From: Candidatus Nitrotoga sp. 1052
GTDB lineage: Bacteria; Pseudomonadota; Gammaproteobacteria; Burkholderiales; Gallionellaceae
Assembly (NCBI RefSeq): GCF_927312905.1
Contig: NZ_CAKMHQ010000027.1
Span: 1 to 62,220, forward strand
Length of the DNA stretch: 62,220 nucleotides
Reading direction: 5' to 3'
The translations under genes were made by a program, and so were the position numbers. Shown in pieces: positions 48,180 through 59,896 of this stretch. The notes beneath the pieces are model-generated. The model was not told the DNA's origin. It saw nothing but the letters and a program-made list of their open reading frames with translations, and did no database searches. Position 1 is the first letter of the stretch; each line of letters starts with the position of its first letter.

Positions 48180-50951
48180 ATGAACTTGCTCGCCACGCCT
48201 GCCGATATATCCTTTAAAGACATGCCATTACGAGAAGACATTCGCCTGCTCGGACGTATCCTTGGTGACACATTACGCGAACAGGAAGGCGAAAAAACCT
48301 TCGATTTGGTAGAGAACGTGCGGCGCTGTGCAGTACATTTCCGCAAGACTCAGGACGAGCGCGATCGCGATCAACTGGAACAAATCTTGGATGCATTGTC
48401 ACCACGCGACACCTTGTCCGTAGTTCGTGCCTTTAGTTATTTCTCGCAATTATCCAACATTGCTGAAGACCTGCACCATAACCGTCGTCGCCGCGCGCAT
48501 CTCAATGCCGGTTCACCGCCACAAGAGGGAAGCGTGCAACTTGCTCTCGATCGTATACAGGGAAAGCATATTTCTGCCGAAACCATGCAGGCTTTCCTCA
48601 ACAAGGCGCTGATCTCGCCGGTGCTCACCGCACACCCTACCGAGGTGCAACGAAAGAGCATCCTCGACTGCCAACTTATCATCGCTAGTCTGCTATCAGA
48701 CCGCGATCGGATCGACATGACGCCGGACGAGCTTGCCGACAATGAGGAAGCACTACGTCGATTCGTGCTGATACTGTGGCACACGCGCATGTTGCGCACA
48801 TCAAAATTAACAGTGCCGGATGAAGTAAAAAATGGGCTAGCCTATTATCGCTATACCTTTTTCAGTGAAATCCCCAAGATTTATGCCAGTTTGGAAAAGC
48901 AGATAGAAGTACGTTTCGGCAAGCGCCTGCGCGTTCCGCCATTTCTGCGCATCGGCAGCTGGATCGGAGGCGACCGCGATGGTAACCCATTTGTCACGCA
49001 CCAAGTCATGCTGGACGCCGCAATGCGGCATTCGGCTACAGCACTGGAATACTATCTGACGGAAACCCATCTGCTCGGTACGCGGCTCAGTCTGTCTACC
49101 CGGCTGGTAAAAGTCAGCCAGGAATTGGAGGAGTTTGCCGCACAGTCGCCGGACAAAGCGGTAAGCCGCGAAGATGAACCTTATCGCCGCGCGCTTATTG
49201 CAATCTACTCGCGACTGGTAGCTACGACAGAACAACTCGGACACCACGTCAAGCACCTGCGTGCCGTTGGCCGGGATGCAAAACCTTACGCTAATGCGCA
49301 AGAATATATAGCCGATCTTGATATCATTATTCACTCGCTGGAACAACATGGCGCGTTGTATCTGGCACGCGGGCGAGTGGCTTACCTGCGCCGCGCCGTC
49401 GAGGTATTTGGCTTCCATCTCGCACCGCTGGATATGCGCCAGCACAGTGGCGTGCATGAACAGGTAGTGAGTGAATTATTCGCCAAGGCGGGTAATACCG
49501 ACTACCCCAAGCTGGATGAGGCAGGCCGTCGCAGTGCCCTAATCAAGGCATTGCAGGCAGGCAAGACATTGGTCAGCGATTTGGAACAGTTCTCTGATAT
49601 TGTTCAAAGTGAGCTGCGTCTGATGCAAGTGGCCGCAAAAATTCACCACCGCTTCGGTCACGTCGCATTGCCTAACTACATCATTTCCAAGACTGATGCG
49701 GTAAGCGACCTGCTCGAAGTGGCTCTAATGCTGCAGCAGGTCGGCTTGCTGGGCAGCTGTCATGAACTGCACCTCAATATCATTCCGCTATTCGAGACTA
49801 TCGCCGATTTGCGCATTTGCGGCGTGATCATGAACGAATTATTCTCTATTCCGTTCTACCGCGAATTGTTAAAGAGCCGCGGCGATACACAGGAAGTAAT
49901 GCTGGGTTATTCCGACAGCAACAAAGATGGCGGTTACCTTACTGCCAATTGGGAACTATATAAGGCTGAACTCGAGCTGGTTAAGGTGTTTGAAAACCAT
50001 GGCGTTGAATTGCGACTTTTCCATGGCCGTGGCGGCACAGTGGGGCGCGGTGGCGGCCCAAGCTACGAGGCCATCCTGGCGCAGCCGCCGGGCAGCGTAA
50101 ACGCTCAAATTCGCATCACCGAACAGGGCGAAGTCATCGCCAGCAAATATTCCGACCCTGAGATCGGGCGGCGCAATCTGGAAATTCTCATCGCCGCCAC
50201 TATGGAAGCCACACTACTGCATCAACATGGTGATCATAATGACAGCACCATGCCGGAATACCTCCGCATTGCGGAAGCGCTCAGCCTGGATGCCTTCGTC
50301 GCCTACCGCAAGCTGGTATATGAGACTCCCGGTTTTACCGATTATTTTTTCGCTGCCACACCGATCCGAGAAATTGCTGAACTCAACATCGGCAGTCGCC
50401 CCTCCTCGCGCAAGGCATCCAACAGCATCGAAGACTTGCGCGCTATTCCTTGGGTGTTCAGTTGGAGTTTGAACCGCGTACTGTTGCCTGGCTGGTACGG
50501 CTTTGGCAGCGCGATACAACAATTTATCGAACGCGAGGGCGAGGCCGGTCTGCAGCAACTACAAGCCATGTATCGAAACTGGGCATTTTTTCGCGGCCTG
50601 CTCTCCAACATGGACATGGTTCTGTCCAAAACCGACATGGGCATCGCCTCACGTTATGCCGAACTGGTGCCGGACGAAACCTTGCGTTACACCATCTTCA
50701 ACATGATAGAAACGGAATGGCAACGGACTGTGGATATGCTGTTCGCCATCACCGGCGCGACCACTTTGCTGGAAGGCAACCCAACCTTGGCGCGCAGCCT
50801 TACCACGCGTACTCCCTATATCGACCCGCTTAACCACCTGCAAGTGGGGTTATTGCACCGCCACCGCTCGGGCGATACCCACTACCTAGTGAAACGTGCG
50901 ATACACCTGACAATTAACGGAATTGCAGCGGGATTGCGGAATAGCGGATAG
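48180..50951 (+). CDS. ppc: phosphoenolpyruvate carboxylase
   Basis: A 923-residue enzyme that adds bicarbonate to PEP to give oxaloacetate, replenishing the TCA cycle. Catalytic and substrate motifs: LTAHPTEVQRKS with the catalytic His, GGDRDGNPFVT, MLGYSDSNKDGGYLTANW, FHGRGGTVGRGGGPSYEAI, and the C-terminus GIAAGLRNSG in place of the more usual QNTG. Length is normal. A weak hairpin (GGCAAT-GTT-ATTGCC, 50957-50971) follows the stop. Confidence 0.96.
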   Translation: MNLLATPADISFKDMPLREDIRLLGRILGDTLREQEGEKTFDLVENVRRCAVHFRKTQDERDRDQLEQILDALSPRDTLSVVRAFSYFSQLSNIAEDLHHNRRRRAHLNAGSPPQEGSVQLALDRIQGKHISAETMQAFLNKALISPVLTAHPTEVQRKSILDCQLIIASLLSDRDRIDMTPDELADNEEALRRFVLILWHTRMLRTSKLTVPDEVKNGLAYYRYTFFSEIPKIYASLEKQIEVRFGKRLRVPPFLRIGSWIGGDRDGNPFVTHQVMLDAAMRHSATALEYYLTETHLLGTRLSLSTRLVKVSQELEEFAAQSPDKAVSREDEPYRRALIAIYSRLVATTEQLGHHVKHLRAVGRDAKPYANAQEYIADLDIIIHSLEQHGALYLARGRVAYLRRAVEVFGFHLAPLDMRQHSGVHEQVVSELFAKAGNTDYPKLDEAGRRSALIKALQAGKTLVSDLEQFSDIVQSELRLMQVAAKIHHRFGHVALPNYIISKTDAVSDLLEVALMLQQVGLLGSCHELHLNIIPLFETIADLRICGVIMNELFSIPFYRELLKSRGDTQEVMLGYSDSNKDGGYLTANWELYKAELELVKVFENHGVELRLFHGRGGTVGRGGGPSYEAILAQPPGSVNAQIRITEQGEVIASKYSDPEIGRRNLEILIAATMEATLLHQHGDHNDSTMPEYLRIAEALSLDAFVAYRKLVYETPGFTDYFFAATPIREIAELNIGSRPSSRKASNSIEDLRAIPWVFSWSLNRVLLPGWYGFGSAIQQFIEREGEAGLQQLQAMYRNWAFFRGLLSNMDMVLSKTDMGIASRYAELVPDETLRYTIFNMIETEWQRTVDMLFAITGATTLLEGNPTLARSLTTRTPYIDPLNHLQVGLLHRHRSGDTHYLVKRAIHLTINGIAAGLRNSG

Positions 50952-51103
50952 TTGGGGGCAATGTTATTGCCACCTATTTCTCATGTAGGTTTTGGAAGAA
51001 TTTTTGATACATTAAGGCAGTTTGCTGATACCTGCATGCATTCTGGTTGCAACAATCTTTAATTTTTTGGTTGGTTCGGCATTTTTAATAAAGCGTGGTC
51101 CAC

Positions 51104-51868
51104 CTAACCAAACTCTTTCACAATAAACTGCTGCCTTCGACTAATCGGCAACATCTCGTTCAATTGCTTGAGATTGACCGTCCAGTGTGACTCGCCGCCT
51201 TTCTCATCGGCAACTTTTTCAAAGCCGACAATCTCGTCTTTCGCCACCAAACAATTGCGATGGATGCGAATGAAACGTGCGGCAAATTCCTTTTCCAGCG
51301 CGCCGAGCGATTCTTCAGTCAGGTACTCGCGTTCCACTGTGCGCACAGTAACGTATTTCAGCTCGGCACGCAGGTACAGCACTTGTTCGATGGGAATAAG
51401 ATGGATCTTGCCACGCTCGTGAATTGCAATATTTTTGCGCGGCTCAGGGCTAAGTTCCTGCAGTTTTTCGCTTCGTAAAGGCACGGCAGAACGCGCACGC
51501 GTGAGGGCATCAGATAAACGCCCGAGTCGAATAGGTTTGAGCAGATAGTCAACGGCATGCAACTCAAAAGCCTGAATGGCGTAGACATCATAAGCTGTGG
51601 TGAAAATGATTGCTGGCGGCTTAGGCAGCTTGTTGAGATGACGCGCCAGCTCGATTCCATCCATTTTTGGCATCCGAATATCTACCAGCACCACATCAAC
51701 TTGCACTTCGGATAACTTATCCAACGCCTCGTATCCGTTGCCTGCTTCGCCCACCAGTTGCAGCGGCAGTTGTTCGGCGCAATCGGCAAGCAGATCCTTA
51801 AGGCGATTGCGTGCAGGCGGCTCGTCATCCACTATAAAAACAGTGAGGGGGCTTTCAACATCGTTCAT
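51104..51868 (-). CDS. algR: LytTR-family response regulator (AlgR type)
   Basis: A 254-residue two-component regulator. The receiver has VFIVDDEPPARNRL at the start, the phosphorylated Asp in VLVDIRMPKMDG and TAYDVYAIQAF. The LytTR DNA-binding domain begins about residue 150 (AIHERGKIHLIPIEQVLYLRAE) and contains FIRIHRNCLVA. It is paired with the kinase gene 72 bp upstream. In pseudomonads AlgR controls alginate and twitching; the targets here are unknown. Confidence 0.93.
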   Translation of the reverse strand: MNDVESPLTVFIVDDEPPARNRLKDLLADCAEQLPLQLVGEAGNGYEALDKLSEVQVDVVLVDIRMPKMDGIELARHLNKLPKPPAIIFTTAYDVYAIQAFELHAVDYLLKPIRLGRLSDALTRARSAVPLRSEKLQELSPEPRKNIAIHERGKIHLIPIEQVLYLRAELKYVTVRTVEREYLTEESLGALEKEFAARFIRIHRNCLVAKDEIVGFEKVADEKGGESHWTVNLKQLNEMLPISRRQQFIVKEFG

Positions 51869-51940
51869 TGAGCTCTCCTTGAAGTTACACCAGACAATAT
51901 ACCCCTCTTTTCCTACGCAAGAGTTTTTACCCTGACTCGC

Positions 51941-52993
51941 TCACGAGAAAGAAGGGAGATGCAGGGGTTCCTTAACATATGGAAGCTTTATATGCACATG
52001 GTAAAAATCCTTGCCGATCTCCACCGAATAACTTGCTTCGACATCGAATTGCAACGCTAAACGTTCACGTATATTGCTCAATGCTATTTTGTTGCCTACA
52101 TGGTGGCTACCTTGTTCCTGACGCGGATTATACATTTCGAGGTGCATTTCATTGCCGTTGCGATATAGTTTGATATCGATAAGCCCGCCCTCGGCCAGCG
52201 GCTCAATGCCGTGATAGACGGCATTTTCAAGTAATGGCTGCAATATCAGCGGTGGCAGTAGCGCATCATCCGGCATATTGTCGGTGTACCAGTTTACCTT
52301 GAGACGTCCGCCCAAACGTAATTGTTCCAACGCGAGATACTGACGCGCAAGCGCCACTTCTTGTCGCACTGTCACTAAATCGCCATCGTGTGCCATCGCC
52401 ATACGGAACAGATCGGCCATGTCTTCCAACGCGGTCTCGGCACGCTTGGGGTCGGCACGAACAATACCCAGCACTGCATTGATGCTGTTAAACAGGAAGT
52501 GTGGGCGGATACGAGCCTGCAATGCCTGCAAGCGCGCCTCATCCAGGGCAGGGGAAAGAGCATGGGCACGAAATCGAAAATAGACTAACAAAAGGCCCGC
52601 AATAACACTACTGAGCAAGGCGTTACGCCAAGAATGGAAATGCCCATAATCTACAGCGGAAATGTACAGCTTGCCCCCCAAATGGTAAATCATCAGAGTG
52701 ACAGTCACTGCCAATAACAGTACTACAGTGGCGCCCTGCTTGTAGGTCAGTCGTGCTAGCCAGGAATTAAGTATGAACAACAGTAACAAGTTCAATAACA
52801 ACACCGGCTGTAGCAGCGTAGAGATGTCTATTATGCGTTTTAGGATGTCCTGCCAAGATGATGCTTGTGCAATGGCAACCAACAGCGCCATACCATTGAC
52901 TAACAGCAGGCTACGCAATATGACACCCCAGTTACGAAAATCGGGTAACGCATCGGACATCGTGTTTTGATTTATACTTTGCATATTTGGCAT
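51941..52993 (-). CDS. algZ: sensor histidine kinase, LytS/AlgZ family
   Basis: A membrane kinase of about 350 residues from the Met at 52993; Met 52960 ([12 protein letters not shown]) is equally plausible, and the frame extends upstream over argH without similarity. Four hydrophobic helices occupy the N-terminal half. The His_kinase segment [20 protein letters not shown] carries the phospho-accepting His, and the ATPase domain has [22 protein letters not shown] and [15 protein letters not shown]. It is divergent from argH over about 45 bp. Confidence 0.9.
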   Translation of the reverse strand: MPNMQSINQNTMSDALPDFRNWGVILRSLLLVNGMALLVAIAQASSWQDILKRIIDISTLLQPVLLLNLLLLFILNSWLARLTYKQGATVVLLLAVTVTLMIYHLGGKLYISAVDYGHFHSWRNALLSSVIAGLLLVYFRFRAHALSPALDEARLQALQARIRPHFLFNSINAVLGIVRADPKRAETALEDMADLFRMAMAHDGDLVTVRQEVALARQYLALEQLRLGGRLKVNWYTDNMPDDALLPPLILQPLLENAVYHGIEPLAEGGLIDIKLYRNGNEMHLEMYNPRQEQGSHHVGNKIALSNIRERLALQFDVEASYSVEIGKDFYHVHIKLPYVKEPLHLPSFS

Positions 52994-53038
52994 GACAGAT
53001 ATATCTCTGTATATAACGCACATTCTGGACAAGAGACG

Positions 53039-54433
<1,395 letters not shown>

Positions 54434-54452
54434 ATATTAAAAAGGAAATATT

Positions 54453-54477
54453 AAAAAGGGCGACCTTGCGGCCGCCC
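54453..54477 (-). terminator. rho-independent terminator of grxD
   Basis: On the minus strand GGGCG and CGCCC pair around GCCGCAAGGT and are followed by TTTTTAATATTTCCTTTTT. It lies 31 bp after the grxD stop and between the convergent argH and grxD genes. Confidence 0.8.
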
Positions 54478-54508
54478 AGAAAACAAATCCAATACCTAAA
54501 ACATTTCT

Positions 54509-54817
54509 CTAGGAATGGAGTAATTTCTTCAACTCTCCATTTTTATACATCTCACTCACGATGTCGGAGCCACCGACAAATTTGCCATGGATATAGAGTT
54601 GAGGAACGGTTGGCCAATTAGAATAGTCCTTGATACCTTGGCGGATTTCCGGATCATCGAGCACGTCAACGGTGAAAAGACCTGTCACGCCGCATGCCTT
54701 GAGAGTTTGTACTACATTTGCAGAAAATCCACATTGCGGATTTTCTGGTGTGCCTTTCATATATAACACTACAGGATTGCTCTCCACCTGTTCTTTGATT
54801 AGCTCTTGTACGTCCAT
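54509..54817 (-). CDS. grxD: monothiol glutaredoxin, iron-sulfur carrier
   Basis: A 102-residue Grx4-type protein with the single-cysteine site [10 protein letters not shown] (CGFS), the glutathione-binding [19 protein letters not shown] and the early [16 protein letters not shown] glutaredoxins bind a [2Fe-2S] cluster as a dimer, or with BolA, and hand it on to client proteins. Length is normal. Confidence 0.96.
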   Translation of the reverse strand: MDVQELIKEQVESNPVVLYMKGTPENPQCGFSANVVQTLKACGVTGLFTVDVLDDPEIRQGIKDYSNWPTVPQLYIHGKFVGGSDIVSEMYKNGELKKLLHS

Positions 54818-55049
54818 ATTATGGCCTCTAAAATTTAGTTGAATGATTTGACTGGGTATATTAGCAGCACGTTAACTACCGGGTCAAGGATTAGCCTCTT
54901 CCATTATTTCTGAATTGGAAAACACTGAAGGAGAGGTTGTGAGAAGCTATCTTGCAATATTTTTCTTGTAGAAGTAAAGGTTTTATTTTTCAGCATAAAA
55001 TGTATCAACGCAACTTGAAGTCATGAATGGGCAATGATAGAAAGCTACT
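54818..55049. other. non-coding region before the IS remnant
   Basis: The grxD promoter should lie here. No other feature could be supported; the part from about 55020 may be further, unrecognisable IS sequence. Confidence 0.35.
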
Positions 55050-55415
55050 TTATTCGAAGTGATAAGCGAGGCTGCGAGCCGCGCACAAAAAACGATTGTT
55101 GATGCGATATTGTACGTGGAAAAAGTGGCTACCAATGGCTGATGTTACCGAAGGACATTCCGTCATGGAAAACGGTGTATGGCTACTTTAGGGCGCCTCT
55201 AAAAATTCAGAGTTCTAAACAAGACTAGGCGCGAATAAAAAATGTTGACGCAGCATATAATTGATATGTAAGGAAACATTTTTTGTGAGCAACAAAGTAT
55301 TGTGACGAAATCTGAATTTTTAGAAGTGCCCTTTAGCCACTTCAGTCTCTGGAATAAACATGGCCCATGGAAAAGTGCCCTCGATAAGCCGAATGGACTC
55401 TATAAATTGAAGACG
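55050..55415 (+). pseudogene. IS5-family transposase N-terminal remnant, interrupted by a MITE
   Basis: At 55128-55190 one frame reads SGYQWLMLPKDIPSWKTVY then GYF, the DUF4096-like start of IS5-family transposases. After the 141-bp insertion at 55191-55331 and one copy of TTTA, the same frame resumes as SHFSLWNKHGPWKSALDKPN. Upstream, VDAILYVEK occurs in a shifted frame with KRGCEPRT before it, so frameshifts had already accumulated. No DDE catalytic part is present. The remnant runs up to the start codon of ybeY. Confidence 0.75.
55191..55331. mobile_element. 141-bp MITE with terminal inverted repeats and TTTA target duplication
   Basis: The ends are inverted repeats of 21 bp with three mismatches (left contains CGCCTCTAAAAATTCAGA, right TCTGAATTTTTAGAAG). 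TTTA stands directly outside both ends (55187-55190 and 55332-55335). The AT-rich interior encodes nothing. Removing the element and one TTTA restores the reading frame of the transposase remnant, which shows it is an insertion. Confidence 0.85.
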
Positions 55416-55883
55416 ATGACTGCGCATAAATTATCCCTGTCGGTGCAGTATGCGGTTGGGGGGATGAATCTGCCCACGCGTCAGCAGTTTCGCCGTTGGA
55501 TAAAGGCTGCGCTGCAACGCGATGTGCAAATCGTGCTACGTATCGTAGATGAAATAGAAGGGCGTGCGCTGAATAAACAATTTCGCGGCAAGGATTACGC
55601 TACTAACGTACTTACGTTTGTGTATGCTGATACCGGCCAGTCGCCTGATAATGCCGATTTACTGTATGGCGATATCGTGATCTGCGCGCCGGTGGTGGAA
55701 CAGGAAGCGCGCGAGCAACGCAAGGACTTGCGAGCTCACTACGCTCACCTTGCCATCCATGCCGCCCTGCATTTGCAAGGGTATGACCACGAAAATGAGC
55801 AGGATGCCGCCACAATGGAAGCACTGGAAACTAAGTTGCTAGAAAAATTAGGGTATGCTGATCCTTACAAAGCTGTAGTTTAA
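55416..55883 (+). CDS. ybeY: endoribonuclease YbeY, 16S rRNA maturation
   Basis: A 155-residue single-strand RNase needed for 16S 3'-end processing and ribosome quality control. The Met at 55416 (MTAHKLSLSVQYAV) is chosen, since sequence before it belongs to the transposase remnant. The family signatures NKQFRGKDYATNVLTFVY, GDIVICAPVVEQEA and the zinc site HAALHLQGYDHEN (HxxxHxxGxDH) are intact. The IS and MITE directly upstream may have changed its promoter. Confidence 0.94.
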   Translation: MTAHKLSLSVQYAVGGMNLPTRQQFRRWIKAALQRDVQIVLRIVDEIEGRALNKQFRGKDYATNVLTFVYADTGQSPDNADLLYGDIVICAPVVEQEAREQRKDLRAHYAHLAIHAALHLQGYDHENEQDAATMEALETKLLEKLGYADPYKAVV

Positions 55884-56278
55884 TAAGGGTGTCTTCATAT
55901 AATAAATAATCTCAAGCGAGATTTGACTCAAAGCATTTTAAGAAAACAAGCCACGAAGCAGAGGCTCGCAAATAAATTCTTAGTGTGCAGTAAAGGTTAA
56001 TAAATAAGCACTAAACTGGGATACCTTCGGTGGTTTGGTGCTCAAGACGGCGGGGCAGTTGCCAGCGGCGAATGCGTGGTTATCGGCGTTCTCAGCTTTG
56101 CCGTGTAAATGCAGACTCCAATCCTTGCTAGTAGCGGCGCGAGTCTGTTGAGCACGAGTCTGGCGTGGTGAGGTAAGCTTTTATAGAGTATAAGCCCATG
56201 TGTCTGTAGCAAGTTTGTTCCCGACCAACGTGATAAAATGCACGCTTTCCCCCTTCACTGACCTATTGGAAATCCGTC
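55884..56278. other. non-coding region before glyA
   Basis: About 395 bp without a credible gene. A GC-rich stretch (56040-56160) lies between AT-rich ends. No glycine or other riboswitch was recognised; the glyA promoter is presumably near 56180-56250. Confidence 0.4.
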
Positions 56279-57550
56279 ATGTTCTCTAGCAAAAACACTA
56301 TTGCTCATACCGACCCCGAATTATGGGCAGCGATCCAGGATGAAAGTCGCCGTCAAGAGGATCATATTGAGCTGATCGCCTCAGAAAATTATACCAGCCC
56401 GGCAGTGATGGAGGCGCAGGGCAGCAAGCTGACCAACAAATATGCCGAAGGGTATCCCGGCAAGCGCTACTACGGCGGCTGCGAATACGTGGACGTGGCG
56501 GAACAGCTGGCAATTGATCGCGTAAAGGCTTTGTTCGGTGCTGAATATGCCAATGTGCAGCCGCATTCCGGCTCGCAAGCCAATCAGGCGGTATACATGT
56601 CGGTGCTCAAGCCGGGCGACACTATTCTCGGCATGTCGCTGGCGCATGGCGGCCATCTGACTCATGGCGCTTCTGTGAACCTTAGTGGCAAGCTGTATCA
56701 CGCCATTGTTTATGGCCTCAACGAAAAAGAAGAGATTGACTACGACACAGTGGAAAAGCTGGCTCAGGAACATAAGCCCAAGATGATCGTTGCCGGTGCT
56801 TCTGCCTATGCGCTGGTGATCGACTGGAAGCGCTTCCGCGCCATCGCCGACAGCGTGGGGGCATATTTGTTCGTGGACATGGCTCACTACGCCGGACTGG
56901 TGGCGGCCGGTTATTATCCTAACCCGGTGGGCATCGCTGATTTTGTCACCAGCACCACCCATAAGACGTTGCGCGGCCCACGTGGCGGCATTATCCTGGC
57001 TAAGGCAGAATTTGAGAAAGTGCTTAATTCCGCGATTTTCCCTGGTATACAGGGCGGTCCCTTAATGCATGTAATCGCCGCCAAGGCCGTGGCATTTAAG
57101 GAGGCGATGAGCAAGGAATTCAAGGAATGCCAGAAACAGGTGATTGATAACGCCCGCGTGATGGCTAAGGTGTTACAGGAACGCGGCCTGCGCATTGTGT
57201 CCGGACGCACCGACTGCCACATGTTCCTGGTGGATCTGCAAGCCAAGCACATCACCGGCAAGGACGCCGAAACGGCGCTGGGGCGTGCGCACATCACGGT
57301 GAATAAAAACGCCATCCCTAACGACCCACAAAAACCGTTCGTTACCAGCGGTATTCGCATCGGTAGTCCGGCAATGACCACGCGCGGCTTTAAAGAATTG
57401 GAAGCGGAGAAACTGGCGCACCTGATTGCGGATGTATTGAATGCACCAAATGATGATGCGGTGATTAACCGCGTGGCTGAAGATGTGAAGCAGCTATGCG
57501 CGAAATTTCCAGTATATGGTTACAATAAAAAAAGAAGGAAAGAAGATTAA
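56279..57550 (+). CDS. glyA: serine hydroxymethyltransferase
   Basis: A 423-residue PLP enzyme that converts serine and tetrahydrofolate to glycine and methylene-tetrahydrofolate. Seen: [54 protein letters not shown], the PLP-lysine site [15 protein letters not shown] and [13 protein letters not shown]. The C-terminal tail NKKRRKED is somewhat longer and more charged than usual. nrdR follows by about 70 bp. Confidence 0.96.
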   Translation: MFSSKNTIAHTDPELWAAIQDESRRQEDHIELIASENYTSPAVMEAQGSKLTNKYAEGYPGKRYYGGCEYVDVAEQLAIDRVKALFGAEYANVQPHSGSQANQAVYMSVLKPGDTILGMSLAHGGHLTHGASVNLSGKLYHAIVYGLNEKEEIDYDTVEKLAQEHKPKMIVAGASAYALVIDWKRFRAIADSVGAYLFVDMAHYAGLVAAGYYPNPVGIADFVTSTTHKTLRGPRGGIILAKAEFEKVLNSAIFPGIQGGPLMHVIAAKAVAFKEAMSKEFKECQKQVIDNARVMAKVLQERGLRIVSGRTDCHMFLVDLQAKHITGKDAETALGRAHITVNKNAIPNDPQKPFVTSGIRIGSPAMTTRGFKELEAEKLAHLIADVLNAPNDDAVINRVAEDVKQLCAKFPVYGYNKKRRKED

Positions 57551-57621
57551 GAAAAACCGGGGACTATGATTTTTTGTTCGTTTCGTTACGCTTCAATTCC
57601 CGCTTTTCGTTCTTCAACCCT

Positions 57622-58101
57622 ATGAAATGCCCATTTTGCAAAGGCCCCGACACCCAAGTGGTGGATACACGCGAAAGCGAAGAGGGCGACAGCATCCGCC
57701 GCCGCCGCCGCTGCCTATCTTGCGAAAAACGCTTTACCACCTATGAGACGGTCGAGCTGCGTATGCCGCAGGTGGTCAAGCAGAACGGCATGCGCGCTGA
57801 GTTCGATGCAGAAAAGCTGAGCACCAGTTTTAATCGTGCGTTGCACAAGCGTCCGGTTCCTACAGAGCTGGTGGATGCGGCCATAGATCATGTGACACAA
57901 AGAGTGTTCGCTCTCGGCGAACGTGAGATCGGCTCCCGGCAAATCGGCGAGATGGTGATGAAGGAATTGTTGAAGCTGGACAAGGTAGCCTACATTCGTT
58001 TCGCTTCGGTGTACAAGAGTTTCCAGGATGTGAGAGATTTTTCCGAGGCGGTCGAAGCTGTGCGCAAATCGCCTGCAAAGTGCAAACCGCGAGCGAGTTA
58101 A
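57622..58101 (+). CDS. nrdR: transcriptional repressor NrdR
   Basis: A 159-residue regulator of ribonucleotide reductase genes. The Met at 57622 ([19 protein letters not shown]) starts the zinc ribbon CPFC...[17 protein letters not shown]; the ATP-cone domain spans about residues 46-136 ([20 protein letters not shown] to [19 protein letters not shown]). The ATP cone senses dATP/ATP. Position between glyA and ribD is common in proteobacteria. Confidence 0.96.
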   Translation: MKCPFCKGPDTQVVDTRESEEGDSIRRRRRCLSCEKRFTTYETVELRMPQVVKQNGMRAEFDAEKLSTSFNRALHKRPVPTELVDAAIDHVTQRVFALGEREIGSRQIGEMVMKELLKLDKVAYIRFASVYKSFQDVRDFSEAVEAVRKSPAKCKPRAS

Positions 58102-58103
58102 AT

Positions 58104-59237
58104 ATGTTGTCCACGCAAGATAGCTTGTGGATGGCCAAGGCATTGCACTTGGCAGAGCGCGGTCTGTATACCACCAGCCCCAATCCGAGAGTCGGTTGCG
58201 TGTTAGTACGCGATGACAAGATCGTGGGAGAGGGTTGGCACCAATATGCTGGCGAACCTCATGCGGAAGTGCATGCATTGCGCGCAGCCGGAGAAGCGGC
58301 ACGCGGTGCAACTGTTTACGTGACACTCGAACCTTGCAGCCATCAGGGCAGAACCCCTCCTTGCGCCGACGCGTTGATTGGTGCAGGCGTGGCACGCGTG
58401 GTAGCGGCAATGCAAGACCCTAATCCGCAGGTGGCAGGACAAGGTATGGAAAAGTTGCGCGCTGCAGGTATCGAGGTCGAGTGCGGATTGATGGAAGTTG
58501 CGGCGCGTGAACTGAACATTGGATTTTTCTCACGTATGACGCGCGGCTTACCGTGGCTACGCAGCAAGATCGCCATGAGTCTGGATGGACGCACGGCATT
58601 GAATAATGGTATGAGCCAGTGGATTACTGGCGCAGCAGCGCGGCAAGATGTGCAACACTGGCGCGGGCGCTCATGCGCGGTGCTTACCGGCATCGGTACG
58701 GTGCTGGCTGATGATCCGCAGCTTAACGTGCGTGAACCACAACTGGCCATTCATGAGCCGAAATTGGGAGTCCATGAGGTAAAAGCCATGCGTCAGCCAT
58801 TGCGTGCGGTGTTGGATAGCCAGCTGCAATTGCCGCTAACGGCGCGCATCCTGTGCGGTGGTAATGTGGTGGTTTACACTGCCACATCTGATTTCCAGAA
58901 AATTGGCTCACTCGAAAAATTGGGTGTGCGCGTAATTGTGTTGCCGGATGTTTACGGGCGCGTAGATCTAATTGCGATGCTGCGCGACCTGGCTGCAAGC
59001 GGCTGCAACGAAGTGCTGGTGGAAGCGGGCAGCATATTGAATGGCGCGCTGCTCCAAGCGGGACTGGTGGATGAGCTGGTGCTGTATGTGGCACCGCAGT
59101 TGCTTGGTGATATGGCGCGCGGCATGGCGCAACTGGGTGAATTAACTATGCTGGACCAGTGCGTGGAACTGGAATGGCAGGATGTGCGTAATGTCGGTAA
59201 GGATTTGCGTATCGTGACACGAGTGCGTCATAAATGA
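58104..59237 (+). CDS. ribD: bifunctional riboflavin deaminase/reductase
   Basis: A 377-residue enzyme carrying out two steps of riboflavin synthesis. The N-terminal deaminase has MAKALHLAERGLYTTSPNPRVGCV, the zinc site EPHAEVHAL and TLEPCSHQGRTPPCADALI. The C-terminal reductase begins PWLRSKIAMSLDGRTAL and has VLTGIGTVLADDPQLNVR and EVLVEAGSILNGALLQAGLVDEL. Met 58104 lies 2 bp after the nrdR stop; Met 58080 would overlap nrdR. Confidence 0.95.
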   Translation: MLSTQDSLWMAKALHLAERGLYTTSPNPRVGCVLVRDDKIVGEGWHQYAGEPHAEVHALRAAGEAARGATVYVTLEPCSHQGRTPPCADALIGAGVARVVAAMQDPNPQVAGQGMEKLRAAGIEVECGLMEVAARELNIGFFSRMTRGLPWLRSKIAMSLDGRTALNNGMSQWITGAAARQDVQHWRGRSCAVLTGIGTVLADDPQLNVREPQLAIHEPKLGVHEVKAMRQPLRAVLDSQLQLPLTARILCGGNVVVYTATSDFQKIGSLEKLGVRVIVLPDVYGRVDLIAMLRDLAASGCNEVLVEAGSILNGALLQAGLVDELVLYVAPQLLGDMARGMAQLGELTMLDQCVELEWQDVRNVGKDLRIVTRVRHK

Positions 59238-59297
59238 ATATTTATTTGGGCACACATCACGGAAAGTTGTATGCACCCGACGAAATCGGAATGCAGT

Positions 59298-59891
59298 ATG
59301 TTTAGTGGCATCATCGCAGACGTCGGCATCATTGAACGCACGGAAGACCGTGATGGGGGTCTGGATCTCTCCATAGCCACTCATGCGCTCGGTATGGAGG
59401 ACGTGCAGCTTGGCGACAGCATCGCAGTGAACGGCGTGTGTCTGACTGTAGTAAAAATTGCTGGTAATAGTTTCAGCGTGAATGTGTCGCGAGAGACATT
59501 GAATTGTACGGTCGGGCTGGAAGTGCAGGGTGCTCGTGTCAATCTAGAAAAAGCGCTGCGCTTGGCTGACCGGCTGGGCGGGCATCTGGTGAGTGGCCAT
59601 GTGGATGGCGTGGGTGAGGTGGTGGAATTCACCGATCTCGACGAAAGCTGGAAACTTAGCGTGCGTGTGCCGCAATCATTGGCGAAATACATCGCGGTAA
59701 AGGGTTCCATCACAATCAATGGCGTGAGCCTGACAGTGAATCAGGTTGAATGTGATGTGTTCAGTGTGAATTTAATTCCGTACACATTAGAGGTGACCAC
59801 ACTGAACGAATTGCGTACCGGGGATAAGGTCAATGTGGAAATTGACCTTATCGCGCGTTACGTTGAACGCATTATGCAGGCACGGGGTTAG
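59298..59891 (+). CDS. ribE: riboflavin synthase, alpha subunit
   Basis: A 197-residue enzyme that dismutates two lumazines to riboflavin. Met 59298 starts the family's MFSGIIADVG. Two similar lumazine-binding halves are seen: GDSIAVNGVCLTVVKI with FSVNVSRETLN, and GSITINGVSLTVNQVE with FSVNLIPYTLEVTTL. GGHLVSGHVDGVGEV closes the first half. It ends at the ribBX gene with only a few bases between. Confidence 0.95.
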   Translation: MFSGIIADVGIIERTEDRDGGLDLSIATHALGMEDVQLGDSIAVNGVCLTVVKIAGNSFSVNVSRETLNCTVGLEVQGARVNLEKALRLADRLGGHLVSGHVDGVGEVVEFTDLDESWKLSVRVPQSLAKYIAVKGSITINGVSLTVNQVECDVFSVNLIPYTLEVTTLNELRTGDKVNVEIDLIARYVERIMQARG

Positions 59892-59896
59892 TGAAC

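Noticed and set aside
48837-49457. 206-codon minus-strand frame inside ppc
   Set aside because: Antisense to strongly conserved ppc sequence, with no motif of its own.
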